A DNA stretch of 64,000 bases from Nocardia seriolae NBRC 15557 (GTDB taxonomy: Bacteria; Actinomycetota; Actinomycetes; Mycobacteriales; Mycobacteriaceae): assembly GCF_007990715.1 (NCBI RefSeq), contig NZ_BJWY01000006.1, forward strand, positions 56,503 to 120,502, given 5' to 3'. Position 1 is the stretch's first letter. Each line of letters opens with the position of its first letter. Below are positions 25,022 through 33,948 of the stretch, piece by piece. Made by a program: the position numbers and the translations under genes. The notes under the pieces were generated by a model. The model did no database searches, was not told where the DNA came from, and worked only from the letters and a program-made list of their open reading frames with translations.

Positions 25022-26023
25022 TCACGCGACGGCGCGCTTGGCGGTGCCGGGGTCGGTGACGAGGCCGAATTCGATGAGGGAGGCGGCGGTGTCGAGCAGG
25101 GAGTCGGCGACGGGGCGCTGACGCCAGCCGAGTTCGGATTCGATCCTCGCGGCGCTCAGGTGTTCCTCGCGGCCCAGGTAGCGCAGCGCGGTGCGGGCGT
25201 CGGCATTGAAGGGGGCGCTCAGGCGGACGAGCCAATCGGGTAGGACGCGGGTCGAGACGCGGTAGCGGCGGGCGAGGATGTGCGCCATGTCCGGGAACGA
25301 GATCTGGTCGCCCGCGCAGATGTAGCGGTTGCCCGCGGCCTTCGGGGATTCCATGGCGAGGCGGTGGGCGACGGCCAGGTCGCGGACGTCCACGGTCGCG
25401 AAGTTGAGGCGCGGCACCCCCGGCATGCCACCGGCCAGCAGCGCGCGGATGCCGTCGACGGAGGTGCCGATCTCGGGGCGCAGGATCGGCCCGATGATCA
25501 TGGCCGGATTGATCACGGCCAGTTCGATTTCCGGGTGTTCGGCGACGAAATCCCAGGCGGCGCGCTCGGCCAGGGTCTTGCTCTTCTGGTAGGCGTCGCA
25601 CGCCGCAAGGTCGGACCAGTCGGCCTCGGTGAGCACGCGGCCCTGATGGCCGGCGTGGATCGCCGCGACCGAGGAGGTGAGGACCACGCGCTCGACCCCG
25701 CTCGCGGCGGCGGCGCGCAGCACGCGCCGGGTGCCGTCCACTGCCGGGCGCACCAGCTCGTCCTCGTGCTGCGGCTCGGCCGAGGGGAACGGTGAGGCGG
25801 TGTGCACGACGTAGCGGCAGCCCGCGACCGCCTCCGCCCAGCCGGTGTCCGAGCCCAGGTCGGCCTCGACCAGTTCGACGCCGGGCAGGATTCCGGCCAC
25901 CGCCGCGGCGCGTTGGACGGACCGCACGGTACCGCGCACCCGGTACCCGCGGCCGAGTAGTTCCTGGATGACATGGCCCGCGACGTAGCCGGACGCGCCG
26001 GTGACGAGAACGAGATCGGACAT
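25022..26023 (-). CDS. NAD(P)-dependent epimerase/dehydratase-family reductase (extended SDR)
   Basis: A 333-residue extended SDR resembling dihydroflavonol-4-reductase/aldehyde reductases. The cofactor motif VTGASGYVAGH is at 7-17 and the catalytic YxxxK is DAYQKSKTLAE near 145-155, preceded by LTSSVAAIH supplying the Ser. R in TVRSVQRAA suggests NADPH. It is divergent from a TetR regulator gene, with a clear operator 23 bp upstream, so its expression is probably controlled by that repressor. The substrate is unknown; the ligand of the repressor is likely to be related to it. Confidence 0.9.
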   Translation of the reverse strand: MSDLVLVTGASGYVAGHVIQELLGRGYRVRGTVRSVQRAAAVAGILPGVELVEADLGSDTGWAEAVAGCRYVVHTASPFPSAEPQHEDELVRPAVDGTRRVLRAAAASGVERVVLTSSVAAIHAGHQGRVLTEADWSDLAACDAYQKSKTLAERAAWDFVAEHPEIELAVINPAMIIGPILRPEIGTSVDGIRALLAGGMPGVPRLNFATVDVRDLAVAHRLAMESPKAAGNRYICAGDQISFPDMAHILARRYRVSTRVLPDWLVRLSAPFNADARTALRYLGREEHLSAARIESELGWRQRPVADSLLDTAASLIEFGLVTDPGTAKRAVA

Positions 26024-26045
26024 GGTCGAACCCCAATCTGAGCAG

Positions 26046-26062
26046 TGTTTAGAATCTAAACA
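26046..26062. promoter_or_regulatory. palindromic operator in the SDR/TetR divergon
   Basis: TGTTTAGAATCTAAACA is a 17-bp near-perfect palindrome in the 87-bp gap between the two divergent genes, in an AT-rich patch unlike the surroundings. It is the expected binding site of the TetR protein encoded at 26111 and would control both genes. Confidence 0.85.
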
Positions 26063-26110
26063 ATGTATAGATTGCGAGGCCGCAGAGCGTCAAGCCCTTA
26101 CGCTCATCCC

Positions 26111-26740
26111 ATGCCGCCGACCAAGGACCGCTATCACCACGGAGACCTCCGCGAGGAACTACTGCGCGCCTCCCTGCAGCTGATCGAGTCCGAGGGTCTG
26201 GCCGCGGTGAGCCTGCGCAAGGTCGCCCGCGAGGCCGGCGTCAGCCCCGGCGCGCCGTACCACCACTTCGCCGACCGGGCCGCCCTGATGTCCGCGCTCG
26301 CCGCCCGTGGCTTCGAAATCCTCGGCGCGGCAATGACTTCCGCCCGTGAAACCGCCCCCGACCCCCGCGCCGCCCTGATCGCCATGGCCACCGGCTACGT
26401 CGACTTCGCCCGCGACCACTCCGCCTACTTCCGAATCATGTTCCGCCCCGAGCTTTCCCAGCCCGACAAGCACCCCGACACCGAGGCCGCAGGCGATGCC
26501 GCCTTCGCCGTCCTCGAAGCCACCGTCGCCGATGCCGTCGCCTCCGGCTTCCTCCCCGCCGCCGACGCCGAAACCATGGCCCTGGCCTGGTGGTCCCTCG
26601 CCCACGGCATGGCCTCGCTCACCGTCGACGGCAAATTCGCCCTCCGCGCAACCCAATCCGGCACCACGCCCCAGGCCCTCGCCACCCGCATCACCCGAAT
26701 CTTCGCCGACCTCATCGACGGCCGGGGAGCGACCGACTAG
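26111..26740 (+). CDS. TetR family transcriptional regulator
   Basis: A 209-residue TetR repressor. The N-terminal HTH is typical: YHHGDLREELLRASLQLI, then VSLRKVAREAGVSPGAPYHHF near 32-52. The C-terminal domain has the TetR_C_33 look (GYVDFARDHSAYFRIMF; ALAWWSLAHGMASL). I prefer the ATG at 26111 over the ATG at 26063, because the protein then starts MPPTKDRYHHGD as is usual, and the operator remains outside. It is divergent from, and probably represses, the adjacent reductase gene. Confidence 0.9.
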   Translation: MPPTKDRYHHGDLREELLRASLQLIESEGLAAVSLRKVAREAGVSPGAPYHHFADRAALMSALAARGFEILGAAMTSARETAPDPRAALIAMATGYVDFARDHSAYFRIMFRPELSQPDKHPDTEAAGDAAFAVLEATVADAVASGFLPAADAETMALAWWSLAHGMASLTVDGKFALRATQSGTTPQALATRITRIFADLIDGRGATD

Positions 26741-26798
26741 GGCCGCCCGCGCACATCGAAATCCGGGGTCGTCGGCGAGCGTGTCCCCGCGGCGCCGA

Positions 26799-27602
26799 TC
26801 AGCCGCTGACGTGGGCGGTGTTGTCGAGCCACTGCCGGGCGAGAGCGATGTCGCCGTCGACGCTGATGCCGGTGGCCGTGTGGTCGGCAAGGGGGAGTCG
26901 TCGGGTCAAGGTCAGCAGCAGCGATTCCGCCGGGCCACTCACCGTCACGTCGGCGGGCTGGGTTCCGGGCCGCCACGTCGCCGCGTCGGGCCGCCGTTCG
27001 ACGAACCACGCGCCCGTGTCGTCGGCGATGTCGGTGGCCAGCCACTGCAGCCGCTGCCCGCTGCCCCGGAGAGCGTGGGCGGACTCCGGCCGCCGCATCT
27101 CCCAGGTGGGGGAGGTGAGCATCGCGAGGTGGTTGGTGATGAGCGCGGCGGCGATCTCGGCATCGATGGCAGCAGGCCGGTCCGCGGCGTTGGCGGCGTC
27201 GAAGCCGTGGATCACGGCCTCGTTGAGCATGCTGGACAGCCAGAACCGAGTCCCGGACCGCCCGTCGGCGGCGGGGTTGAACACCGGCGCGTCGAGCGCG
27301 TCATCGGAACACGCGTTCGCGACCCGCCGCGCGGACTCCGCCAGCCACGCTTGCCATGCGCCGGGATCGGCGGGGACCTCGGCCATCTCCATGGGCAGCT
27401 GCGCGGGTTCGGTGATGCGCTGCTCGATGATCTGCGCAACCCAGTGCTGGCTTTGGCCCACGTGTTCGACCAGATCGGTGATCGTCCATTTCGGCGCGGT
27501 CGGCACGGTTGCGTCCGGCCCGGCCGCGGCGGCGGACTCCGCGAGACGCCGAGTGTGTTCGACGATCGCCCGCCGGGTGCGTTCGCTGTTCGGCTCGGTC
27601 AT
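26799..27602 (-). CDS. maleylpyruvate isomerase-family mycothiol-dependent enzyme
   Basis: A 267-residue protein of the DinB-like MDMPI family. The N-terminal four-helix bundle contains WTITDLVEHVGQSQHWVAQI (about 42-61), where His residues normally bind the divalent metal. The C-terminal domain (about 165-265) ends DGDIALARQWLDNTAHVSG, with a steroid-carrier-like pattern TVSGPAESLLLTLTRRLPL. ATG 27602 has AAGGG upstream. Enzymes of this family use mycothiol, consistent with an actinobacterial host. The substrate is unknown. Confidence 0.88.
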   Translation of the reverse strand: MTEPNSERTRRAIVEHTRRLAESAAAAGPDATVPTAPKWTITDLVEHVGQSQHWVAQIIEQRITEPAQLPMEMAEVPADPGAWQAWLAESARRVANACSDDALDAPVFNPAADGRSGTRFWLSSMLNEAVIHGFDAANAADRPAAIDAEIAAALITNHLAMLTSPTWEMRRPESAHALRGSGQRLQWLATDIADDTGAWFVERRPDAATWRPGTQPADVTVSGPAESLLLTLTRRLPLADHTATGISVDGDIALARQWLDNTAHVSG

Positions 27603-27747
27603 GAGATCACCCTTCCGTAGGCCCGTTGCACTCGATATGACCGGCGGCACCCGCCGAACTCATCGGTCCCGCGCCAACTCCCTCAGCCGAATCCGTGCGG
27701 CACAACTACTCCCGACGATCGGCCGACACCCCCGGCTGAATATTCGG

Positions 27748-27820
27748 CCGCGAAGACGGGAATCGAACCCGTGCCTTCCCGTCTGAGCGAATGGTGCTCT
27801 ACCAACTGAGCTACTTCGCG
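27748..27820 (-). tRNA. tRNA-like gene with an atypical anticodon arm
   Basis: A 73-nt tRNA-shaped sequence. The acceptor pairs CGCGAAG with CTTCGCG (7/7), the D-arm is GCTC-AGTTGGTA-GAGC, and the T-arm is ACGGG-TTCGAAT-CCCGT; all are perfect. The anticodon arm is not. Counting canonical positions gives CCATT-CGCTCAG-ACGGG, only three pairs, with G33 in place of U33 and anticodon CUC (Glu). A 2-nt shift gives the loop CTCAGAC with proper U33 and A37 and anticodon CAG (Leu), on an imperfect stem with a 3-nt variable loop. No CCA is encoded. The identity is unresolved; a pseudo-tRNA is possible. Confidence 0.65.
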
Positions 27821-28053
27821 ACCGCTGCCAACCGTAAGCCTTGAAAATCCTTGCGGCAAGGGGATACTCGCGGCACGAGTGGCCAGGGGCCGAACGGTCC
27901 TGGCACCCGCACATGGCTGCATATCGCGCTGACCGAATCGGTCGGCGCGGTATGGAGATGGGGGTGACTCGGGTGTGGGGGTATTGCCCGGAGTCTGTGG
28001 AGATGTTGAGAGGTCGCGGTGGGGTGGGGGTGGGACACGGCAGACTGGTAGGC

Positions 28054-30171
28054 GTGACCGATTCGTACCGGATTCGCGGTGGGCTGGCTGAGCAGGTGGG
28101 CGCGGCTCGCGGCGGGAAATCCGAGGTAGAGCTGCCCTCGGGGGCTTTGCGGCCGATTGAGCTGGCGGCCGGGGCCGTGTTGGGCGGGGCGACCGTGGCA
28201 TTGGTGACCGTGGGGTCGCTGGTGCCGTTCGCGGCGGCGCTGCAACTGGTGGCGGCGGTGCCGATGGGGTTGCTGGCGCATCGGAATCGGTTTCGGGTGC
28301 AGTTCGCTACGACGGTCGCCGCGACATTGGTGACGTTCGTGGCGGCGGGGTTGTTGTCCGCGGAGAACCTGGTCGGGGTGGCGGTGATCGGCGGGATCAT
28401 CGGGACGGTCAAGCGCCGGCGGGGTGGGCTGCCCGTGGTGGTGGTGCTGTCGGGGCTGGCCGGATTCGTGATGGCGGCCATGGCGGTGGGGATGTTGCAG
28501 GCCCTGTCGCGGTCGCGGCATCTGCTGTTCGACAATCTCCGCAATACCGCCGAGGGGCTGGAAAACCTTGCGGCGCGGCAATCCTCGCTGGAGCCGGTGG
28601 GCCGCTGGATCGCGAGCTTCACCGAGACGGTGCTGCACTGGTGGTGGGCGTTCATCGGCGGCGGCATCATCGCGGCAATGGTGGTCAGCGGCATCGTGTC
28701 GTGGTTCGTGCTGGGCTCGGTGCTGGATCGGCTGACCTGGCTGCCGGGGCGCAATGATCTGCTGGACGCACCCATCGACGACCGACCGGTTGCTCCGCTA
28801 CCGGTCACCCTGCGCGGCGTCGCCTTCCGCTATCCAGGGGCGCGCACCGACGCGCTGTCCGGCATCGATCTCACGGTCGCGGTCGGCGAGTTCGTGGCCA
28901 TCGTCGGCCACAACGGATCCGGAAAGTCCACGCTCACCAGGCTTCTCGCGGGCCGCCCAGCTACCGGCGGAACGGTGACCCGCCCCGGCGCGGCGGGCCT
29001 CGGCGTGCGCGGCGGCACCGCCATGGTGCTGCAACGCCCGGAAAGCCAGACCCTCGGCGTGCTCGTCGCCGACGACGTGGTGTGGGGCCTGCCCACCGCC
29101 TACGCCGCCACCGTGGATATCGAATCCCTGCTGGCCGAGGTCGGATTGGCGGGCATGGGCGGCCGCGAGACCGCGACCCTGTCCGGCGGCCAGCAGCAGC
29201 GGCTCGCCGTGGCCGCCGCCCTGGCCCGGCAGCCCACGCTGCTCATCGCCGACGAGGCCACCTCCATGATCGACCCCGAGGGCCGCCGTGATCTGGTGGC
29301 CCTGCTGGCCGCACTGCCCAGACGCCATCCCATGGCGGTTATCCTGGTCACCCATCACGAGGCCGACGCGGCCGCCGCCGACCGCGTCGTCCACCTGGCG
29401 GGCGGCCGTTCGGTCGACCATCTCCCCGCCTGGCCGCGTCCGGTCGGCGACCCGAGACGGCGGCCGATGGGCGATCCCATTCTCGAATTGCGCGGTGTCG
29501 GGCACACCTACAACCGCGGCACCCCGTGGGAAGCCCCCGCGCTGCACGACGTGGACCTGACTGTCCGCCGCGGCGAGGCCCTGCTCATCGTGGGCGGCAA
29601 CGGTTCTGGCAAGTCGACCCTGGCCTGGATCCTGGCCGGGCTCACCATGCCCACCGCGGGCAGCTGCGACCTGCGCGAATTCACCAAGACCCGCCCCGTG
29701 CACAAGCGAATCGGGGCGGTGCAGCTGGCCTTTCAGCATTCCCGCCTGCAACTGCAACGCCAGACCGTCGGCGAGGAGATCGAGGACTGGGGCGGCCGCG
29801 GCACCTACGCGGTGGCCAAGGCCCTGGACGCCGTCGGCCTGGACCGCGCGCTGGCCTCCCGCTCCGTCGAGGAACTCAGTGGCGGCCAGGCCAAACGCGT
29901 GGTGCTGGCCGCGATCGTGGCGAGCCACCCGCAGGTGGTGGTGCTCGACGAGCCGCTGGCCGGCCTGGACCCCGAGGGTCGCGCGGGCGTGGTGGATCTG
30001 CTTGCCCGACTACGGGATTCGGGACTCACCCTGATCGTCATCTCGCACGACGTGGCCGACACCGCCACCGTCTGCGACCGCATCGTCCAGCTCCGCGACG
30101 GCCGCATCGTCGAGGGCGATGCCGCCCCGGCGCGATTCCCGTCCCACGATTTCAGCGGAGGCGTCCGATGA
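28054..30171 (+). CDS. ECF-type ABC transporter: membrane domain fused to two EcfA ATPase domains
   Basis: A 705-residue fusion. Residues about 30-235 form an S-component-like membrane domain with several helices. Then come two ABC ATPases: domain 1 with Walker A GHNGSGKST near 285, signature LSGGQQQRLAV and Walker B LLIADEAT; domain 2 with GGNGSGKST near 512, LSGGQAKRVVL and VVLDEPLAGLDPEG. Both are complete and should hydrolyse ATP. It matches the layout I recall for Rv2326c, with EcfT next (Rv2325c). I chose GTG 28054. The stop overlaps the EcfT start. The cargo is probably a vitamin or metal; it is not determinable here. Confidence 0.9.
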   Translation: MTDSYRIRGGLAEQVGAARGGKSEVELPSGALRPIELAAGAVLGGATVALVTVGSLVPFAAALQLVAAVPMGLLAHRNRFRVQFATTVAATLVTFVAAGLLSAENLVGVAVIGGIIGTVKRRRGGLPVVVVLSGLAGFVMAAMAVGMLQALSRSRHLLFDNLRNTAEGLENLAARQSSLEPVGRWIASFTETVLHWWWAFIGGGIIAAMVVSGIVSWFVLGSVLDRLTWLPGRNDLLDAPIDDRPVAPLPVTLRGVAFRYPGARTDALSGIDLTVAVGEFVAIVGHNGSGKSTLTRLLAGRPATGGTVTRPGAAGLGVRGGTAMVLQRPESQTLGVLVADDVVWGLPTAYAATVDIESLLAEVGLAGMGGRETATLSGGQQQRLAVAAALARQPTLLIADEATSMIDPEGRRDLVALLAALPRRHPMAVILVTHHEADAAAADRVVHLAGGRSVDHLPAWPRPVGDPRRRPMGDPILELRGVGHTYNRGTPWEAPALHDVDLTVRRGEALLIVGGNGSGKSTLAWILAGLTMPTAGSCDLREFTKTRPVHKRIGAVQLAFQHSRLQLQRQTVGEEIEDWGGRGTYAVAKALDAVGLDRALASRSVEELSGGQAKRVVLAAIVASHPQVVVLDEPLAGLDPEGRAGVVDLLARLRDSGLTLIVISHDVADTATVCDRIVQLRDGRIVEGDAAPARFPSHDFSGGVR

Positions 30172-30932
30172 GCAGCGTCGTCCTGCGCGAGGTGCCGGTC
30201 GACAGCCCGGTGCACCGGCTCTGGGCCGGTACCAAGATGATCGGCGTCTTCGTCTTCAGCCTGCTGCTGATGTTCATTCCGTCGTGGGCGCTGCTCGGTG
30301 TCGCCGCGGTGTTCCTGGTGGCGGTCTTCGTGCTGGCCAGGCTGCCGCTGGGCACGCTGCCGCGGTTCCCGTGGTGGATCTGGATCGGCATCGCGATCGG
30401 CGCGGCCATCAACGTGCCGGTCGGCGGCGCCGCGATGGTGCGCTATGCGCAGGTCATCGTGTTCGGATTCCTGCTGCTCGGCGCGACCTTCCTGGTCGCC
30501 TGGACCACCCCGATGGGTGAGATCGCGCCCGCGCTGGCCAAACTCGGTGCGCCGCTGAAGAGGATCGGCTGGGCCCGGCGCGGTGTACGCCACCGCGTCC
30601 CGGTCGACGAGTGGGCGGTGGTGGTGGCGCTGACCCTGCGCGGCCTGCCGCTGTTGCTGGAGGAGATGCGGGTGCTGCGCGCGGCCCGCAGACTGCGGCC
30701 CAAGGATTCGCTGCTGCATCGCGCCTCGGAGAATCCGCTGGTCGATATTCTGACCGCGAGCATGGCCGTATCCAGCCGCCGCGCGGGCGAACTCGGTGAG
30801 GCCATCACCACCCGCGGCGGCACCGGCGAGCTCACCGCCCGCCCGGGCGCACCGGGCCGCGGAGATGTGGCGGCACTGCTGGTGATGGCTTTGATGTGCG
30901 CCATCGGGATCGGTGTCGAACTGCTGTTTTAA
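30168..30932 (+). CDS. energy-coupling factor transporter transmembrane protein EcfT
   Basis: A 254-residue EcfT. Four to five membrane helices are clear: about 26-48 (two short segments), 60-75, 85-106 and 235-254. A long cytoplasmic part between (about 120-205) contains the coupling-helix signatures, ARR-type Ala-Arg motifs: VLRAARRLRPKD and SRRAGELGEA. Its ATG overlaps the stop of the ATPase fusion (ATGA), so both are made together as one transporter. Confidence 0.9.
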   Translation: MSSVVLREVPVDSPVHRLWAGTKMIGVFVFSLLLMFIPSWALLGVAAVFLVAVFVLARLPLGTLPRFPWWIWIGIAIGAAINVPVGGAAMVRYAQVIVFGFLLLGATFLVAWTTPMGEIAPALAKLGAPLKRIGWARRGVRHRVPVDEWAVVVALTLRGLPLLLEEMRVLRAARRLRPKDSLLHRASENPLVDILTASMAVSSRRAGELGEAITTRGGTGELTARPGAPGRGDVAALLVMALMCAIGIGVELLF

Positions 30933-31093
30933 CGGCACTCGAGCCGAAAATTATTCGGAGTGTCGGTGTCGCGCGCTACCGTGAAGCCGATAGAACGCGT
31001 TGCTGACCGCAACCGGGCTCGCACATGTCAAAGGGGGAATTCCGCTCACGAGCCGCGTGTTGCCACGAACACCTGATGAAGATTGGACTTCTC

Positions 31094-31732
31094 ATGAAGC
31101 TGCGCAAGATCACGGCTGTCGCCGCTCCGGTCGTCACCGCCGTCGCCATCGCCGGAGCCGGTGTGGCACATGCCGATTCGGCGGTGCCGGATATCGGCTA
31201 CCAGACCCAGCTGCTCGGCAATACCGTCGTCACCACCCTCACCAACGGCCGCTTCGAGCTGGCCGGTGGGACGGCGAATATCAAGGACGCCTCGGGCGCC
31301 ACCGTGCTCAGCCTGCCGCTGTCCTTCGAACAGGACGGCCTGAGCTACCGGTTGCCCACCGGTGTCAGCGAGGACGGGGCCACGCTGAGCCTGACCGCGG
31401 TCAAGGACATCGCGGCGGCCACGCCGGTGCTGCACCCGGTGGCCTCGTTGAACGAGAACACCCGCGCCATGCAGGCTTTCAGTAGCCAGTTCGGAATCGC
31501 CACCGCCATCGGCAGTTTCGTCGGTCTGGCGATCGGCGCCGCGGTCGGCGCCATCGGATTCTTCGGCGGCGCCTTCGGTTTGGCGACCGTACCGGTCGCG
31601 GCGGCCGTCGGCGCGATCATCGGCACCCTGGTGGTCGGCGGCCCGACGCTGCTCATCGCCGGTGTCGATCTGATCAGCACCCTGGTCGGCGCGCCCGGCA
31701 CCACCAAGTGGGCCGAGCCCGGCGACCACTGA
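31094..31732 (+). CDS. exported hypothetical protein with Gly/Ala-rich hydrophobic tail
   Basis: A 212-residue protein with a Sec signal peptide (about 1-28, ending GVAHADS). The mature part starts with a beta-rich domain (DIGYQTQLLGNTVVTTLTNGRFEL and on). Residues 135-195 form hydrophobic Gly-zipper-like segments (FVGLAIGAAVGAIGFFGGAFG), suggesting membrane insertion or assembly. This layout is common in Nocardia-type genomes as lineage-specific exported proteins, but I cannot name a function. The ATG at 31076 in frame is an alternative start. It converges on the lipase gene, with a shared hairpin terminator. Confidence 0.75.
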   Translation: MKLRKITAVAAPVVTAVAIAGAGVAHADSAVPDIGYQTQLLGNTVVTTLTNGRFELAGGTANIKDASGATVLSLPLSFEQDGLSYRLPTGVSEDGATLSLTAVKDIAAATPVLHPVASLNENTRAMQAFSSQFGIATAIGSFVGLAIGAAVGAIGFFGGAFGLATVPVAAAVGAIIGTLVVGGPTLLIAGVDLISTLVGAPGTTKWAEPGDH

Positions 31733-31743
31733 TCACAGACGTC

Positions 31744-31778
31744 GGGTGCACCGTGCTGACTCAGCGCACGGTGCACCC
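31744..31778. terminator. bidirectional hairpin between convergent genes
   Basis: A perfect 13-bp stem, GGGTGCACCGTGC (31744-31756) and GCACGGTGCACCC (31766-31778), with a 9-nt loop. The right arm overlaps the last codons of the lipase gene. It should stop transcription from both sides. Confidence 0.7.
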
Positions 31779-33038
31779 GGCAACCACCGGCACGCCCGCG
31801 AAGCGGTCGGACAGAAAGTTCATGGCGCCCAGCGCTTCTCCGAGCGCGGCGGGATTGTGGCCGGGGATCGTGGAGTGCACGGCGGTGAGGGTCGTGCCCA
31901 GCTCGCAGTAGCGGTCGACGAGGGCGCTGAAGCCCGCCGACGGGATCACGTCGTCGGAATTGCTGTGGTACAGGTACAGCGGCACGTCGGGTCCCCAGCC
32001 GCCCAGCTCCTGATGGCCGGTGGCGGTCCGGAAGGCCGGGCTGCCGAGCAGATCCGGGACGGTCGAGTAGTCGTCCAGGTGCCGGAAGAGGTGATGCACC
32101 ACCAGGTCGCCGCCGCAGGAATCGGCTTCCCGGGCCAGTAGCGCGTGTCCCGCGGCATTGAGGGTGTCCGCGAGGCCCGAGCCGGAATCGTTGCGCGCCA
32201 AGGTGATCAGGATCAGGACGGCGAGACCCGCCTGATAGCTGCCGTCCACGCCGCGCGCGACGGCGGGCAGGTCGGTCGGCACCCCGCCGGAGGTCACGCC
32301 CGCGAACCAGAGCTCGGGCGCGTAGCTTGCCCGCAGCTGCATGGCCCACAGGGTCGCGAACGCCCCGCCCGAATAGCCCCACGCGCCGAGCGGACTGGCG
32401 TCGGTGATGCCGAGCGGCGCAAAGGATTTGGCGGCGCGCACCCCGTCCAGGACGCCGCGGCCCGAGTTCACGCCGTCGAAGAAGCGCGATTGCGCCCCCT
32501 CGTAGTCCGACACCACCACGGCCCAGCCGCGATGAATCGCCTCGGCCAGGAACGGGACGTCGAGCAGAGTGGTGGCAATGGAGAAGTCGCGCCCGCCGCG
32601 CAGCGCGAACGATGGCGCGCAACGGGTTCCGAGGCTGTCCTCGGCGATCTGATACGACAGCAGCGGCCGGTCGCCGGGGCCGATCCAGGGGGTGGGCGGC
32701 TCCAGCACCGTGGCCACATCGGCTGCGGCCTCCCCGGCGGAGTCGGTGGTCCGGTATTGCAACTGCCAGCCCGCGACCGGCAGCGGGAGTCCGAACACGG
32801 CGATCGGCCTGGAGTTCAGGATCGCGCCATTCTCGAACTCCCCCAACGAGATCGGGGCCGTGTAGAACGGATCATCGTCGGGATAGGGAATGTCGGCGTG
32901 GGTGCCGGGCACCGCGACCACCGCCGCCAGCAGGGTGACGGCACCGATCAGCCCGGCTCGCCGCCAGGGCCGAAATCCTTGTGAGTGTTCCCCCGTCGCC
33001 CGCGCGCGTGCCCCGAACCATGCGCCATCCCGCCGCAT
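31761..33038 (-). CDS. secreted lipase of the LIP family
   Basis: A 425-residue alpha/beta hydrolase of the secretory lipase (LIP) type. The N-terminus is basic, then has a hydrophobic signal segment (RRAGLIGAVTLLAAVVAVPGTHA, about 26-48), so it is exported. The nucleophile elbow is GAWGYSGGAFA near 215, and VVVSDYEGAQSRFF is the family's oxyanion/cap motif. The catalytic Asp is probably in YLYHSNSDDVIP, and His in HSTIPGHNPA. ATG 33038 has GGAGGG 5 nt upstream. The likely role is hydrolysis of host or environmental acylglycerols. Confidence 0.88.
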   Translation of the reverse strand: MRRDGAWFGARARATGEHSQGFRPWRRAGLIGAVTLLAAVVAVPGTHADIPYPDDDPFYTAPISLGEFENGAILNSRPIAVFGLPLPVAGWQLQYRTTDSAGEAAADVATVLEPPTPWIGPGDRPLLSYQIAEDSLGTRCAPSFALRGGRDFSIATTLLDVPFLAEAIHRGWAVVVSDYEGAQSRFFDGVNSGRGVLDGVRAAKSFAPLGITDASPLGAWGYSGGAFATLWAMQLRASYAPELWFAGVTSGGVPTDLPAVARGVDGSYQAGLAVLILITLARNDSGSGLADTLNAAGHALLAREADSCGGDLVVHHLFRHLDDYSTVPDLLGSPAFRTATGHQELGGWGPDVPLYLYHSNSDDVIPSAGFSALVDRYCELGTTLTAVHSTIPGHNPAALGEALGAMNFLSDRFAGVPVVAGCTVR

Positions 33039-33235
33039 AACGCCCTCCAGCGTCGTATCACCCGACGCTCCAGACCACGGACTCGCACTTCGCGCCGATA
33101 AGAAACTCCGGCGCATCGGAGATCCAAGGTAACCGCGGGCGTGTCCGCCGGTCAACGATGCTGCGCGCGTCGCAAGCACGGCGTTGCGCGGTTTCTAGCA
33201 CCGAACAATATATCCAGATACAGGTCCAGCAATTG

Positions 33236-33267
33236 GCAACTGGCTCTACCGATGGCATGCCAGTTGC
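33236..33267. promoter_or_regulatory. inverted repeat upstream of the YczE-like gene
   Basis: GCAACTGGC (33236-33244) and GCCAGTTGC (33259-33267) form a perfect 9-bp inverted repeat with a 14-bp spacer, which itself holds most of the palindrome TGGCATGCCA. It ends 15 bp before the ATG at 33283 and is a good candidate operator, or a leader hairpin. No regulator gene is adjacent. Confidence 0.6.
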
Positions 33268-33282
33268 TTCGATGCTCGATCA

Positions 33283-33924
33283 ATGTTGTTGCGCCGCCTC
33301 ATCGCCCTGTATGTCGGACTGTGGTTGTACGGCTTCTCCATGGCCGTCATGATTCGCGCCGCGCTCGGCCTGGATCCGTGGGATGTGTTTTATCAGGGCG
33401 TGGCTGACCACGTGCCGCTGAGCTTCGGCACGATCACCGCGATCACCGGTGCGGCGGTGTTGCTGGCCTGGATTCCCTTGCGGCAGTGGCCCGGCCTGGG
33501 CACGGTCAGCAATGTCATCGTTATCGGCGTCTCGGTGGATGCCGGGTTGTGGCTGCTGCCGGAGTTGCAGGCGGTGCCGGTGCGGATCGCGGCCATGGCC
33601 GCGGCGGTGGTGCTGAACGCGGTGGCGACGGTGCTCTACATCGGCGCGGGCATGGGTCCGGGGCCGCGCGATGGCCTGATGACTGGCCTGGTCCGCCGGA
33701 CCGGGAAACCGGTCTGGCTGATTCGCACCGGTCTGGAGGCGACGGTGTTGTCAGTCGGCTGGATCCTCGGCGGCAGTGTGGGCGTGGGGACGCTCGTCTA
33801 CGCCTTCGGCATCGGGCCGTTGATCCAGCTCATGATCCCGTACGTCGATCGCTTCCTGCCGGGCTTCCACGGTGACAAGCCCGCGGCGGCGGCCGAGCCC
33901 GCCGCGGAATCGATGGCGGCCTGA
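33283..33924 (+). CDS. YczE/YitT-like integral membrane protein
   Basis: A 213-residue membrane protein with five to six helices (about 2-24, 42-60, 71-92, 98-121, 151-175). MIRAALGLDPWDVFYQGVAD near 22-41 and GAGMGPGPRDGLMTGL near 116-131 are the two internal repeats typical of YczE. The C-terminus is Ala-rich and polar. The function is unknown; related proteins are often co-regulated with MocR/PdxR-type regulators, though none is encoded here. It converges on the protease gene. Confidence 0.82.
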   Translation: MLLRRLIALYVGLWLYGFSMAVMIRAALGLDPWDVFYQGVADHVPLSFGTITAITGAAVLLAWIPLRQWPGLGTVSNVIVIGVSVDAGLWLLPELQAVPVRIAAMAAAVVLNAVATVLYIGAGMGPGPRDGLMTGLVRRTGKPVWLIRTGLEATVLSVGWILGGSVGVGTLVYAFGIGPLIQLMIPYVDRFLPGFHGDKPAAAAEPAAESMAA

Positions 33925-33948
33925 CACGCCGCACTCGAAACCCTATCC

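Noticed and set aside
26063..26110. TetR start at the ATG at 26063
   Set aside because: It abuts the operator and adds an arginine-rich leader; the ATG at 26111 gives the normal TetR N-terminus.
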